Shown: positions 40,021-51,500 of the stretch, one piece after another
Numbering within the stretch: the first letter of the stretch is position 1
How the letters are laid out: each line of letters begins with the position of its first letter
Origin: an uncultured Clostridia bacterium
GTDB lineage: Bacteria; Bacillota; Clostridia; Oscillospirales; Ruminococcaceae
Direction of reading: 5' to 3'
Length of the DNA: 64,000 nucleotides
NCBI GenBank assembly: GCA_947626755.1
Contig: CANQTP010000001.1
Coordinates: forward strand, 80,656 to 144,655
Program-made: the position numbers and the translations under genes
The notes under the pieces: generated by a model
What the model saw: only the letters and a program-made list of their open reading frames with translations
What the model was told of the DNA's origin: nothing
The model's database searches: none

Positions 40021-40503
40021 ATGTCATCAATCAGTTTTACCGGACACAGGACTTTGCCGGAAGATACAAGTGAATTATCGGAGTATCTGTATGAAAAGTC
40101 GGAAGAAGCCATAATATCCGGCGTTACAGGTTTCTATTTTGGAGGAGCTTATGGGTGGGATCAGTTTTCATTTCTTGTTGTTTTAAAACTGCGTGAAAAA
40201 TATCCGCATATCAGGCTGAATCTGGTTTTGCCCTGCTCCAATGCGGAGCAGACAGCAAATTGGAAAGAAAAAAATAAAGCGGAATTTTACCGCATATTAT
40301 CCCTTGCCGATTCTGTGGAGTACACATCGGAGCATTACTTCAACGGTTGTATGAAACTGCGGAACGCACGCCTTGTGGAATATGCGGATATTTGTTTCTG
40401 CTATTTTGATCCGAAAAGACAGAGAAGCGGCACGGCGCAAACTGTAAGAATGGCACAGAAAAAAGGAATTCCTATATTCAATTTTTGGAACTTGGACAAA
40501 TGA
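40021..40503 (+). CDS. SLOG-family protein (DUF1273/YpsA-like)
   Basis: 160 aa from the ATG at 40021 (AAAGGAG upstream). S-F-T-G-H-R at residues 4-9, F-Y-F-G-G-A-Y-G-W-D at about 39, and Y-A-D-I-C-F-C-Y-F-D and G-T-A-Q-T-V at about 120-140 match the Rossmann-like SLOG fold of DUF1273. SLOG domains are thought to bind nucleotide-derived ligands and include members of conflict and stress systems (family knowledge). YpsA of Bacillus affects cell division, but this orthology is not assured. A divergent XRE regulator accompanies it. Confidence 0.82.
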   Translation: MSSISFTGHRTLPEDTSELSEYLYEKSEEAIISGVTGFYFGGAYGWDQFSFLVVLKLREKYPHIRLNLVLPCSNAEQTANWKEKNKAEFYRILSLADSVEYTSEHYFNGCMKLRNARLVEYADICFCYFDPKRQRSGTAQTVRMAQKKGIPIFNFWNLDK

Positions 40504-40620
40504 AAATGCCCTCCGCACTTTGACAAAAGGCAGCATTTGCTCTTGATCGGCAGATCCGGTTATATTTTCTTTACAAATTTTTAAATCATTGGAATACTGT
40601 GTACTTTTACAATATAATCA

Positions 40621-40649
40621 TTGACAATATTGCTTAAATATGGTATAAT
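40621..40649 (+). promoter_or_regulatory. Sigma-A promoter of the cyclase-surface protein-cNMP receptor operon
   Basis: TTGACA (40621-40626), 17 nt, TATAAT (40644-40649), 39 nt before the cyclase start. A full consensus; no other promoter is evident before the terminator at 52749. Confidence 0.88.
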
Positions 40650-40687
40650 AAAATGGTTTATATTCATTTTTAGCAAGAGGCGGTCTT

Positions 40688-42553
40688 ATGAACGAAAAAA
40701 GAGAGTTCATAAATACAACGATCATTTCTATATTGTTTGCTGCAGCCGCTTTTGCGGCGGTGTGGTACGGTCTCCTTTCCGAAGCAGACAAGGCGGCTGA
40801 AGATATTCTGTACCATCACCCTGACGGCACTTCCGCAAAGATCAAGATAATCAAGATAGACGAGCAGGCTATGAGCGAACTCGGCGACTATGAGGACTGG
40901 GACAGAGGCGTTTATGCCGATCTGGTGGAAAAACTCTGCGTTTCCGATGATGTAAAGCCTGCGGTAATAGGTTTTGATGTGCTTTTTGGCAACGACAGCG
41001 GCAGTGATGAGGATAAACGCTTTGCGGAAGCCTGCAAAAAGCACGGGAATGTGGTATGCGCTTTCAGTTACGTTTTTGAACGGGAACTTGTCTCGGAAGA
41101 TGATGGCAAAGTCAGAGTTGACAATCTTTCCGTTGTGGATACTGTAAAACCTTATCCCGCACTTTTTGAAGTTACAAGTCATGGCTTTGCCAATGCGCTT
41201 ATGGATAAAGATGATGGTTTTATAAGAAGTTCATTTCTGTACTTCCCGCCCGAACCTTCGGGCGATGATCTCGAATTCAGCTTAAATGCGGAAATATATA
41301 AGAAATATGCTGCGGTAAGCGGCATTGTGCCTGAATTCCCATACAACATGGAAAAGGCGTCGTTTGCTTTCCGATACAGCGGCAGAAGCGGAGATTATGA
41401 AAATGTTTCCATTTCTGATGTTATAAACGGACGCGTGCCTGCGGAAGCATTTGACGATTGTATAGTTCTTGTGGGAGCATATGCGGCGGGAATGATGGAC
41501 GCATATTACGTTCCTGTGGACAGAAGCCGCCAGATGTACGGAGTGGAAATTCATGCCAATGCGATACAGGCGCTTCTGGAAGGGAAATACATATACAGTA
41601 TCCCTGTTTGGCTTTCGTCTGCAAGCGCGGCAATAATAGTTTTTGTGCTGTCGTTCTGCTGCTATAATATTTCAGTCGGAAAAGTCGTTGCGATCTGCCT
41701 TTCGACTGCCGCTGCCAAGACGATAACAGGGTACCTCATTTTCAGCGGATTGCTGACAGGCATAGGTTATTCGGGAAATGTAATTATTGTACCGATATTT
41801 TCCGCAATAATAATGATATACTACACGGCGATGCATTACTACAGGGCAAGTTCCGCAAAGCGAAGCATTGAACGGGCTTTCATGAAATATGTTGCTCCGC
41901 AGGTCGTAAAGGAAATAGCAGGAAAAGGCACTTACGAACTTTACCTTGGCGGAGAAGCAAGGGATATTGCCGTTCTGTTTGTGGATATACGCGGTTTTAC
42001 ATCGCTTTCGGAAAATCTGGAGCCAAAACAGATAGTTGAAGTCCTGAATTCATACTTCAAACTTGTTACAGGCTGTATTTTCAAATACGGCGGCACTCTG
42101 GACAAATTCATAGGTGACGCGGCAATGGCGTTTTTCAATGCGCCGTTCGATTCGGAGGACTATATTTACAAAGCCGTCTGTACGGCGATGGACATTGTAA
42201 AAGGCGGAGATGCTCTGGGAAAAGAACTTCAGGAGCGTTTCGGCAAAAGCATAGGTTTCGGCGTGGGCGTAAACTGCGGATCCGCTGTTGTGGGAAACAT
42301 CGGCTGCGATTTCAGAATGGATTACACGGCTATAGGCGACACGGTAAACACTGCCGAACGCCTTGAAGCCAACGCCCCGAAAGGCAACATTTACATAAGC
42401 AGTGAGGTTTACGAACATTTAAAAGGACGTATTACCGCGGACGAAGTGGGAGAGATACCTCTTAAAGGAAAGTCAAAAAGCGTATTTGTATATTCGGTCA
42501 CAGGAATCAATACCGATGAGACCGATCAGGCAGAAATGGCCGTATCAGAATAA
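40688..42553 (+). CDS. CHASE2-domain class III adenylate/guanylate cyclase
   Basis: 621 aa. An N-terminal helix (about 8-30) leads to an extracellular CHASE2 sensor (about 30-295; K-I-I-K-I-D-E-Q-A and A-V-I-G-F-D-V-L-F-G are typical), three helices (about 305-385) and a cytoplasmic class III cyclase (about 415-600). Metal-binding aspartates are present in L-F-V-D-I-R-G-F-T-S and in D-K-F-I-G-D-A-A-M; the substrate-selecting Lys (L-D-K-F) and Thr (D-Y-T-A-I-G-D) fit adenylate cyclases of the CyaC type, and N-T-A-E-R-L has the transition-state Asn and Arg. So it is predicted active and to make cAMP. It is co-transcribed with a giant FecR-type surface protein and a cNMP-binding protein. Confidence 0.93.
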   Translation: MNEKREFINTTIISILFAAAAFAAVWYGLLSEADKAAEDILYHHPDGTSAKIKIIKIDEQAMSELGDYEDWDRGVYADLVEKLCVSDDVKPAVIGFDVLFGNDSGSDEDKRFAEACKKHGNVVCAFSYVFERELVSEDDGKVRVDNLSVVDTVKPYPALFEVTSHGFANALMDKDDGFIRSSFLYFPPEPSGDDLEFSLNAEIYKKYAAVSGIVPEFPYNMEKASFAFRYSGRSGDYENVSISDVINGRVPAEAFDDCIVLVGAYAAGMMDAYYVPVDRSRQMYGVEIHANAIQALLEGKYIYSIPVWLSSASAAIIVFVLSFCCYNISVGKVVAICLSTAAAKTITGYLIFSGLLTGIGYSGNVIIVPIFSAIIMIYYTAMHYYRASSAKRSIERAFMKYVAPQVVKEIAGKGTYELYLGGEARDIAVLFVDIRGFTSLSENLEPKQIVEVLNSYFKLVTGCIFKYGGTLDKFIGDAAMAFFNAPFDSEDYIYKAVCTAMDIVKGGDALGKELQERFGKSIGFGVGVNCGSAVVGNIGCDFRMDYTAIGDTVNTAERLEANAPKGNIYISSEVYEHLKGRITADEVGEIPLKGKSKSVFVYSVTGINTDETDQAEMAVSE

Positions 42554-42576
42554 TTTCAGGAAAGGTGATAACTGAA

Positions 42577-45500
42577 ATGGGAAATTTCCTTAAAACGGTA
42601 AAGGGTAAAATAATTATTGCAGCCGCTGCTTTAGCAATAATACTTATAGCGGTGCTGATGTTTTCCGCTTTTAACGCCGAGAAAGGCTATCGGAGCATAA
42701 GCGTTTCTGAAATTGTCGGAAATGTTATGACAGAAAATAACGGGAAAAAGTATGAGGCGTATAAGAATATGCGTCTTGAAGGCGGGTATGCACTTACCAC
42801 AGATTCGGACAGCTATACAAGAATGATACTTGATGATGACAAGTATGTAAAACTTGAACAGCTCAGCCGTGCCGTTTTCGAGGATCTTGGAAATAAAAAC
42901 AGGCGTCGTACATCTATCCGTCTGGAAAACGGCGTTCTTACAAATGAACTTGTTTCTCCTCTCAGAGATGATGAGAGTTATGTAATAAATACTCCTAACG
43001 CAGTGCTTGCGGTCAGGGGAACGTTTTTCAAGGTGGAAGTAAGATATGACGAAAGCGGAGAAGCGTTTACCGATGTATATACATACGGAGGAACCGTTGC
43101 TTGTAAGCGTGTAATGCCTGACGGTACTGTAGTAGATGAAGATGTCCTTATCAATTCGGGATATAAAGCCTGCATAAAAATGGACGAGATCATTACGGTA
43201 TATGTTGAAGAAGTCATTGAATATGCCGAAGGGGAAACCGAAAATGATGATGGGGTAAAAGAGGAGATCCATGATAATGTGGATCCCATAGAACTTTCCG
43301 ATATAAGCGACAGTGATCTTGTAGACATTTATAATGCTTCAAAGAACGGGCATAAAATGTTTATTGATACTGCGGACTTCTGGAATGAGATAGTTGCAAG
43401 AGGAATTGACCTCAGCGAATATCATTCCGCATATGACGGCGGAGAAATAGCGCCTTATGATGATACATATATTCCCGATACTCAGGAAACAAGCGGGGAA
43501 CAGGGTGAAGAGCCTGCAAGCGGGATCGACAATGACGCTCAGAGCGCGGAAGAAAGTTCCGACGACAGTGACGAAGAGATCCTTTCCGATGAGGACGAGG
43601 CGGAAGAGGACAGCGAAGCCGCAGAGAATGATGAAAACACCGTTTCAGATATGGAAGACAGCAATGACGACGGCGAAGATAACGGCGGGACAGGTGTCGG
43701 CTCTTATGCTCCGCAAAATAACGGAGCAAGCACAGACGACGGCAGCGGTCAGAATACTGCCGATGAAGGCGAACAAAATGATAAAAGCGATGTAAATGAT
43801 GAAAACGACAGCGAAGATGAGGAAAACGGCAGTGAAGATGAAGAAAATGACAGCGAAGACGAAGAAAACGACAGTGAAGAAGATGATAACAGCGATGAAG
43901 CCGCAGACAGCAGCACAGAGGATCGGGAAAGCGATAAAGACAACAGCGGAAAGACTGCGGCAGTCATTCCCTATTACGGCGGAAATATAAACACGGGCGG
44001 AAACACAAACACGGCTGAAGATACAGATAAAGACACGGACACAGATAATGATGAGGACACAGATAAAGACGAGGAAACAGACACGGATAAAGACGAGGAG
44101 ATCGGCGGCATTGAGATAAACGATACAAATTTCCCCGATGATGTATTCAGGAACTATATTTCCGCAAGCTTTGACTCCGACAGCAACGGCTATCTCTCCG
44201 ACAGTGAGATCGAAGCGGCAACAAGGATCAATGTCAGCGGAACCGTTTCTGAAGATGGAAATATAACATCATTGCAGGGAACAGAACATTTTAAATATCT
44301 CCGTGCATTGAATTGCAGGTATAATTCCGGACTTGCAAGCCTTGATCTTAGCGGAAATGCAGATCTTTATAATCTTGATGTAAGTTTTACGGGCATAGAA
44401 AGTATTGACTTAAGCGGCAATACGGCTCTGGGGTATCTGTATTGCAATGATACAGATATGACAAGCCTTGATATAAGAACAAATACAGCATTAGTATATC
44501 TGTATTGCAGTAATATCGGCATATCAAGTCTTGATGTTGGCAGCAACACGGCTTTGACAGATCTGAACTGCGATAATTGCGGTCTTGCTTATGTTGATCT
44601 GAGCAATAACCCGGGTATAACAACATTTTCGGCAAGCGGAAACAAATATTCCGTGACTGTAACAGACGGCAATTTTGATACAAATACAATTGCGGGATTT
44701 GATATTAAAAAAGTTTCGGAACTGAAAGGCGCGGAGATAGGCGAGGACGGTGTTCTTACAGAAATTAAAGAGGGTACAGCGGAAATAACCTACACTTATG
44801 ATTGCGGCAGCGGCAAATCGGCAGTATTTACTTTAGTTCCCGATGCAATCAGCACATTTGCGCCGGAGTTTGACGGAACCATCTATCTGGATAACGGCTC
44901 TGTTACCATAACGGAAACAGGATTTACTCAGGGTGACTCTGCCGAGGAAACTCCATACACAGGCGATTACACAATCACACAGAAAGACAGCGGTACAGCG
45001 GCAGAAGCTTCTGTAACCGTTGTAAGCGGCAAGCATAATATCACAATGGACGGAGTCAACATTTCTTCCGAAAACGATGCATTTACGGTGGGAAAGAAAG
45101 CTGATTTAATTATCAGCGGCGGTGAAAACACAAATATCATAAGCGGTTTGAAAAATGTGATCTATAATGATGGAAAGATCGCTTTAAGCAGCGGTAAATT
45201 CCATCTTTCAGCAAATTCAGCCGATAATACTGTTGAGACCGCAGCTATATATAATAATGGTACGCTGAAAATAAACGGAAACACCGAAATAAACGCAGAA
45301 ACGACTGAGAATGACGGCAATGCAAGCGGATTTATAAACAACAGCAGCTTTGTTATTGAAGACGATCCAAAAATAACTATTTTCTGTCAGTCTTGTGGTA
45401 ATAAAACTAAAAACAGTGATAGTAACAATGATATTGATGGCTTTTCGGACGCAATAAAGAATAAAAACGGCACTTTCACTGTTAATGGCGGAACGTTTGA

Positions 45501-48500
45501 TCTTTCGGTGAATTGTAAAAATTCTGCTGCAATAGACAATTACAGCAACTTCATATTTAACGATGGCAGCGCTGTTATAAGTGCTTTTGATGCACTTGGT
45601 ATCTATACTTTTTGGAATGAAGGCAATTTTACTGTTAACGGCGGTACATTAAATTTCAAATGTGACAGTAGTCGTTCAGGAGGATTTGGCTGTGGAAAAA
45701 ACAGTATTTTCACATTAAACGGGGGTATTGTAAATGCCACATCGTCTACATTATCTGCTCATGGAATGCTTCTTACTGATTGTGAATTTGTAGTAAATGG
45801 AGGTAAGTTGAATGTCAACTCTGAAAGATGGGGAATATACTTTAGAAAATCTACATCCAACAAATTTTTAATTACAGGGGGAATTGTTGAAATTTCTGGA
45901 GATGAAACGGATTTAGAGGGGAACACTGATTTTTGTATAGACGGCGGTTCGCTGCGGTTTTCAAGAGAACAAACATATAACTTTCCTTTCCCCAACTCTC
46001 ACGGCGATGAACTGGAATGTGTTGTATACGATACATTCCCCGATGAAAGGGAGAGAACATTTGAAAATTCCGATGGCAGCAGCTATGTATACAAACTTGA
46101 AGAAACGGACGCGGCTTCCGATGGAAAATATTATGTATGGAAACCGAAATTTAACGGAACTATCTATCTGGACAACGGCTCTGTTACCATAACGGAAACA
46201 GGCTTTACTCAGGGTGACTCTGCCGAGGAAACTCCCTACACGGGCGATTATACCATTACACAGAAAGACAGCAGTACGCCGGCAGAAGCTTCTATAACCG
46301 TTGTAAGCGGCAAACATAATATCACAATGGACAGTGTTAATATTGGATTTATTGAAGGAGTAAATTTATCTGTTTTTGAAGTACAAGATAATGCGGAGGT
46401 CGTTCTTACAGGAATAGGAACAAATAAATTTACGGCACGATTAACACCTGTAAGAGCACTTTGGAAAAATAACGGTAATTTTACAGTGACCGATGGTGAA
46501 TTTATCTTTAACGAAACAGGCAGCGGCTCCGGCATTTTTAATGACTCAACCGGATATTTTAAAATTGAAGACGGTCATTATGATATTTCATATTATTCGC
46601 GTATAGGCATTGCCAATGCGGGAAAATTTGAAATTGCGGGCGGAAGTATTGATATACGTGCTTCTTCATCATACGGAGATAACGATATAAAATCATCGGA
46701 CAGTCAATTTATAATAACCGGCGGATCTTTACACGCAGAAGGCAACGCTATAAATGCTGTTATGACAAATGCTGCCGGTGAAGAGCTTGAGTGCGCTGTA
46801 TATGACAGTATACCCGATAAGAGTGAACTGACATTTGAATGTTTTGATGGAAGCAAATATACTTATAATATAAGATCCGAGGATTCATCTTCAGACGGAA
46901 AATATTATATTTGGAAACCGAAATCTTCTGAATTTAGCGGCATGATCTACATGGATAACGGCTCTGTTACCATAACGGAAACAGGTTTTACTCAGGGTGA
47001 CGCTACCGAGGAAACTCCGTATACAGGTGATTATACTATTACACAATTAGATACCGAAACAGCTCTTGATAATAGTATAATTGTTACAAGCGGTATACAT
47101 AATATTAAAATATCTGATCTGAATATATCTTCATTAATTGTAGGTATATATGATAACGAAACCGTTGTCAATCTTGAAGGCTCGGGAAATTTTAATGGAG
47201 GAGATAAAAACTCGTCATTGTATGTATTGAATAAAAATGCTGTTCTTAATTTGGAAAGCGGACATATCACGGTAACGAATTCGTCTGAAGCCGGAGTCCT
47301 TAATATTGGCAATATCAATATTAATTCAGGAGTTTTAGATATATCTGTTGACAATGCTAATGGTTTAAGTAATTCCGGAACATTTAAAGTTAACGGCGGA
47401 AGGCTTTTTGCCGGATCTGCAAGTAATGACGGTATCCTTAACAGCGGCATATTGGAGTTAGCAAGCGGATCGGTCGCTGCTTATAATGATGATGGTATGC
47501 TTAAAGGCGGTCTTAATAACATAGGAACATTCAGAATGAGCGGCGGCAAATTAATTTCTGAAGGTGTAATCGGCGTCAGCAGTGAAGGCACTATGGAGAT
47601 CACAGGCGGTAAAGCCGATATACGCGGCATGGACGGCGTAAGCTTATTGTTGGGTTCACTCAGCGATAACAGTATAGGAAAACTTACTGTATCGGGAGGC
47701 TGTGTAGAAATATCGGATAGTGCGTACCTGTACGGCGATAATTCGGAGTTTATTGTTATCGGCGGTTCTGTTAAGATCTCTTCAGAGCAGAGAGATGGCG
47801 TTCTGGTTTTAACAAACACTCAAGGTGATGAACTGGAATGTGTTGTATACGATACATTCCCCGATGAAAGCGCAAGAACATTTGAAAATTCCGATAGCAG
47901 CAGCTATGTTTACGCACTTGAAGAAACGGACGCGGCTTCCGATGGAAAATATTATGTATGGAAACCGAAATTTGACGGAACGATCTATATGGATAACGGT
48001 TATGTTACCATAACGGAAACAGGCTTTACTCAGGGTGACGCTGCCGAGGAAACTCCCTACACGGGTGATTATACCTTTACACAGAAAGACAGCAGTACTG
48101 CAATTTCGGAAGATATAAGTATAAAAGGCGGAGATCATAATATTACTTTTAAAGACGTAAATGTTGACAGTGAAAGCATATTTACGTTAAGGGACGGTTC
48201 TGTCAAAGTTGTAGGTGAAGGTACAAATAAGCTTGGAGGTATACGCAATTTAGGAACTTTAGAAATATGCAGCGGAACTTTTGAGTTGACTGCCGACAGA
48301 GAGCCTATTGAAAATGAAAGTTCGTGTTCATTCATTATAAGCGGCGGAAACATAACCGCAAATGGCATAAAGTCAAGCGGTATTTACAATGATGGTAATT
48401 TTGAAATAAAGGGCGGAACTGTAACTGCGCACTTAGATGATGCACTCGGAAGAATTGACGGTGGTGTATATAACGAAGGCACTTTCCTTGTAAGCGGAGG

Positions 48501-51500
48501 CGAACTCAGGGCAATTTCGGAAAGAGATTGCGGTCTTATAAATAACGGCACCATGAAAATAACCGGAGGAAAAGTCTACGTTTCAAGTGTAGAAGGAAAT
48601 AACAGCTTATTTATCGGAACTTCAGATTCAGTCGGTAAATTTGAGGTTCTGGGCGGCAGTGTTGAAGTATATCCCGATATAGTTATAGCTTCGGGAGAAG
48701 CTGTAATTACCGGCGGCTCATTTAAGACCGATGATATAAGCAGTGGTATCATCACTAACTCTTACGGCGATGAACTGGAATGTGTAACATATGATACATT
48801 CCCCGACGAAAGCGCAAGAACGTTCAAAAACTCTGACGGCAGCAGTTATGTTTATGCGCTTGAAAAAGAAGATGCGGCTTTCGACGGAAAATATTATGTA
48901 TGGAAACCGAAATTTGACGGAACTATCTATATGGATAACGGCTCTGTTACCATAACGGAAACAGGCTTTACTCAGGGTGACGCTTCCGAGGAAATTTCCT
49001 ATACGGGCGATTATACCATTACACAGAAAGACAGCAGTACTGCAATTTCAGGAGATATAATTATAAAAGGCGGAGATCATAATATTACTTTTAAGGACGT
49101 AAATATTGACAGCGAAAGCAGATTTGCGGTATTAAATTCTTCCGCGAAAATTATAGGTGAAGGTACAAATAAACTTGGAAGTATTCTCGCCTATGGAACT
49201 GTAGAAATAGACGACGGTACTTTTGAGATAACTGCTAAAGACAAAGCAATTAACATCATAGAAGGCTCCTTCACTGTAAACAGCGGAAATATAACTGCAA
49301 ACGGCATGGAGTCAAGCGGTATTTACAATAATGGTAATTTTGAAATAAAGGGCGGAACTGTAACTGCACATTTGGATAACGCAGGTGAAATTGACGGCGG
49401 TGTATATAACAAAGGTACTTTTATTGTAAGCGGAGGCGAACTCAGATCAACTTCGGAAGTAGACGGCGGTCTTATAAATGACGGCACCATGAAAATAACC
49501 GGAGGAAAAGTTTACATTGCGTGTGAAGGTCTTCATAATAACGGTTTATTTATCGGAGCTTTAGATTCAGTCGGTAAATTTGAGGTTCTGGGCGGCAGTG
49601 TTGAAGTATATCCCGATATAGTTATTGCTTCGGGAGAAGCTGTAATTACCGGCGGTTCATTTAAGATCGATGAGATAAGCAGCGATCCCGTCATTAACAC
49701 TTACGGCGATGAACTGGAATGTGTCGTATATGATACATACCCCGATGAAAGCGAGAGAACATTTGAAAATTCCGATGGCAGCAGTTATGTTTATGCACTT
49801 GAAGAAACGGACGCGGCTCCCGACGGAAAATATTATGTATGGAAACCGAAAGACAAAAGTTTGGAGATCACCGCCGAAAACTTCCCGGACGAAAAGTTTA
49901 TGAGTTATGTTTCTACAAAGTTTGACAAGGATAATGACGGTAAACTTTCCGGCATTGAGATGGCGGCGGTTACGACAATTGATGTCAGCGATGGTGATTC
50001 TTTAATTGATCCAGGGATTACATCGTTGAATGGAATTGAGCATTTTGAAAATCTGAGCATACTTGATTGTTCTAGAAATTACGGACTTACAAGCCTCAAT
50101 TTAAGCAGCAATACAGCATTGGAAACATTGCATTGCGATAGCACCGGTATAACAAGTCTTGATTTAAGCAGTAATACAGCATTGAAAAAATTGTATTGCC
50201 AAAATACTCACATAACAAGCCTTGATGTAAGCAGTAATACGGTTTTGGAAACATTGTTTTGCAATATCACAGATATAACAAGCATTAATGTAAGCAGCAA
50301 TACGGCATTGAAAGACTTGTATTGTAATAACACAGGTATAACAAGTCTTGATGTAAGTGATAACACTGCTTTGAAAACATTGTATTGCAGTAACACAGAT
50401 ATAACAAGTCTTGATGTAAGTGATAACACTGCTTTGACAGATTTGAATTGCGACAATACCGATATATCAAGTCTTGATGTAAGCAGCAATACGGCATTGA
50501 AAAAATTGTATTGCAGCGATACTCAAATAACAGAACTTGATGTAAGTAGAAATACAGCTTTGGAACATTTGGAATGCAGCAATACACAGATAACGGATCT
50601 TGATGTAAGCAGTAAAACGGCTTTGACATATTTGGATTGCTCTAACACTAAGATAACAAGCTTTGATGTAAGCAGTAATACGGCTTTGACATATTTGGAT
50701 TGCAGCGATACTCAGATAACAAGACTTGATGTAAGCAGCAATACGGCTTTGAAAAAATTGTATTGCAGTAATTGTAATCTTGCTTATATTGATGTAAGCA
50801 ATAATCCGGGTATAACGACATTTAGTGCAAGCAGCAACACATACAGTATCTCTCTTGATCCGTCGGGACAGTTTAATGTAAACAATATTCCCGATATCGA
50901 TCCGAACAAAATATCAGGCGTCAACGGTGCGGATTACGACAGCGCAAGCGGAATATTCAGCAATTTTGCAGGCGACACTGTCACATACACCTACGACTGC
51001 GGTAATGGATATTCTGAAACATTTACCCTTAAAACCACAGGCAGGATAATGCTTGACAAGAGCCAATATGTTGAGGATATGTCAGACAGATTGGTAATTA
51101 TCCCCGGCGTTAATGACGGCACGGAAGATCCCGATAAAAATGTGACAGGTGATTACCATGATAACAGAGTCCCGGACGAAAACAAGCTGGTAATTATCCC
51201 GGGCGTCAATGACGGCACTGAGGAAAGCGCCGAGACTGCCGTTCCCGAAGATGAAGAGATCACAGTTCCCGAGGGTGAGGAAACTGCTGCTCCCGATGAA
51301 GCGGGAACAGCAGTTCCGGAAGGTGAAGAAACTGCTTCTCCCGAAATTGAAGAGACTGTCGGCGTGGAATCAGTTTCTCCCGATGGATCGGAAACCGCAG
51401 TTCCCGAAAGCGTGGAAACTGCTGCTCCCGAAGTATTGATGTCGGCAGTGGCTGACGTTCTGACAGCAGTTGTAAGATCGGAAGTAATGATCTTCGTAAT

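Noticed and set aside
50102..50780. CRISPR-like periodicity of 63 bp
   Set aside because: The repeats are in frame, cover the whole unit and encode leucine-rich repeats.
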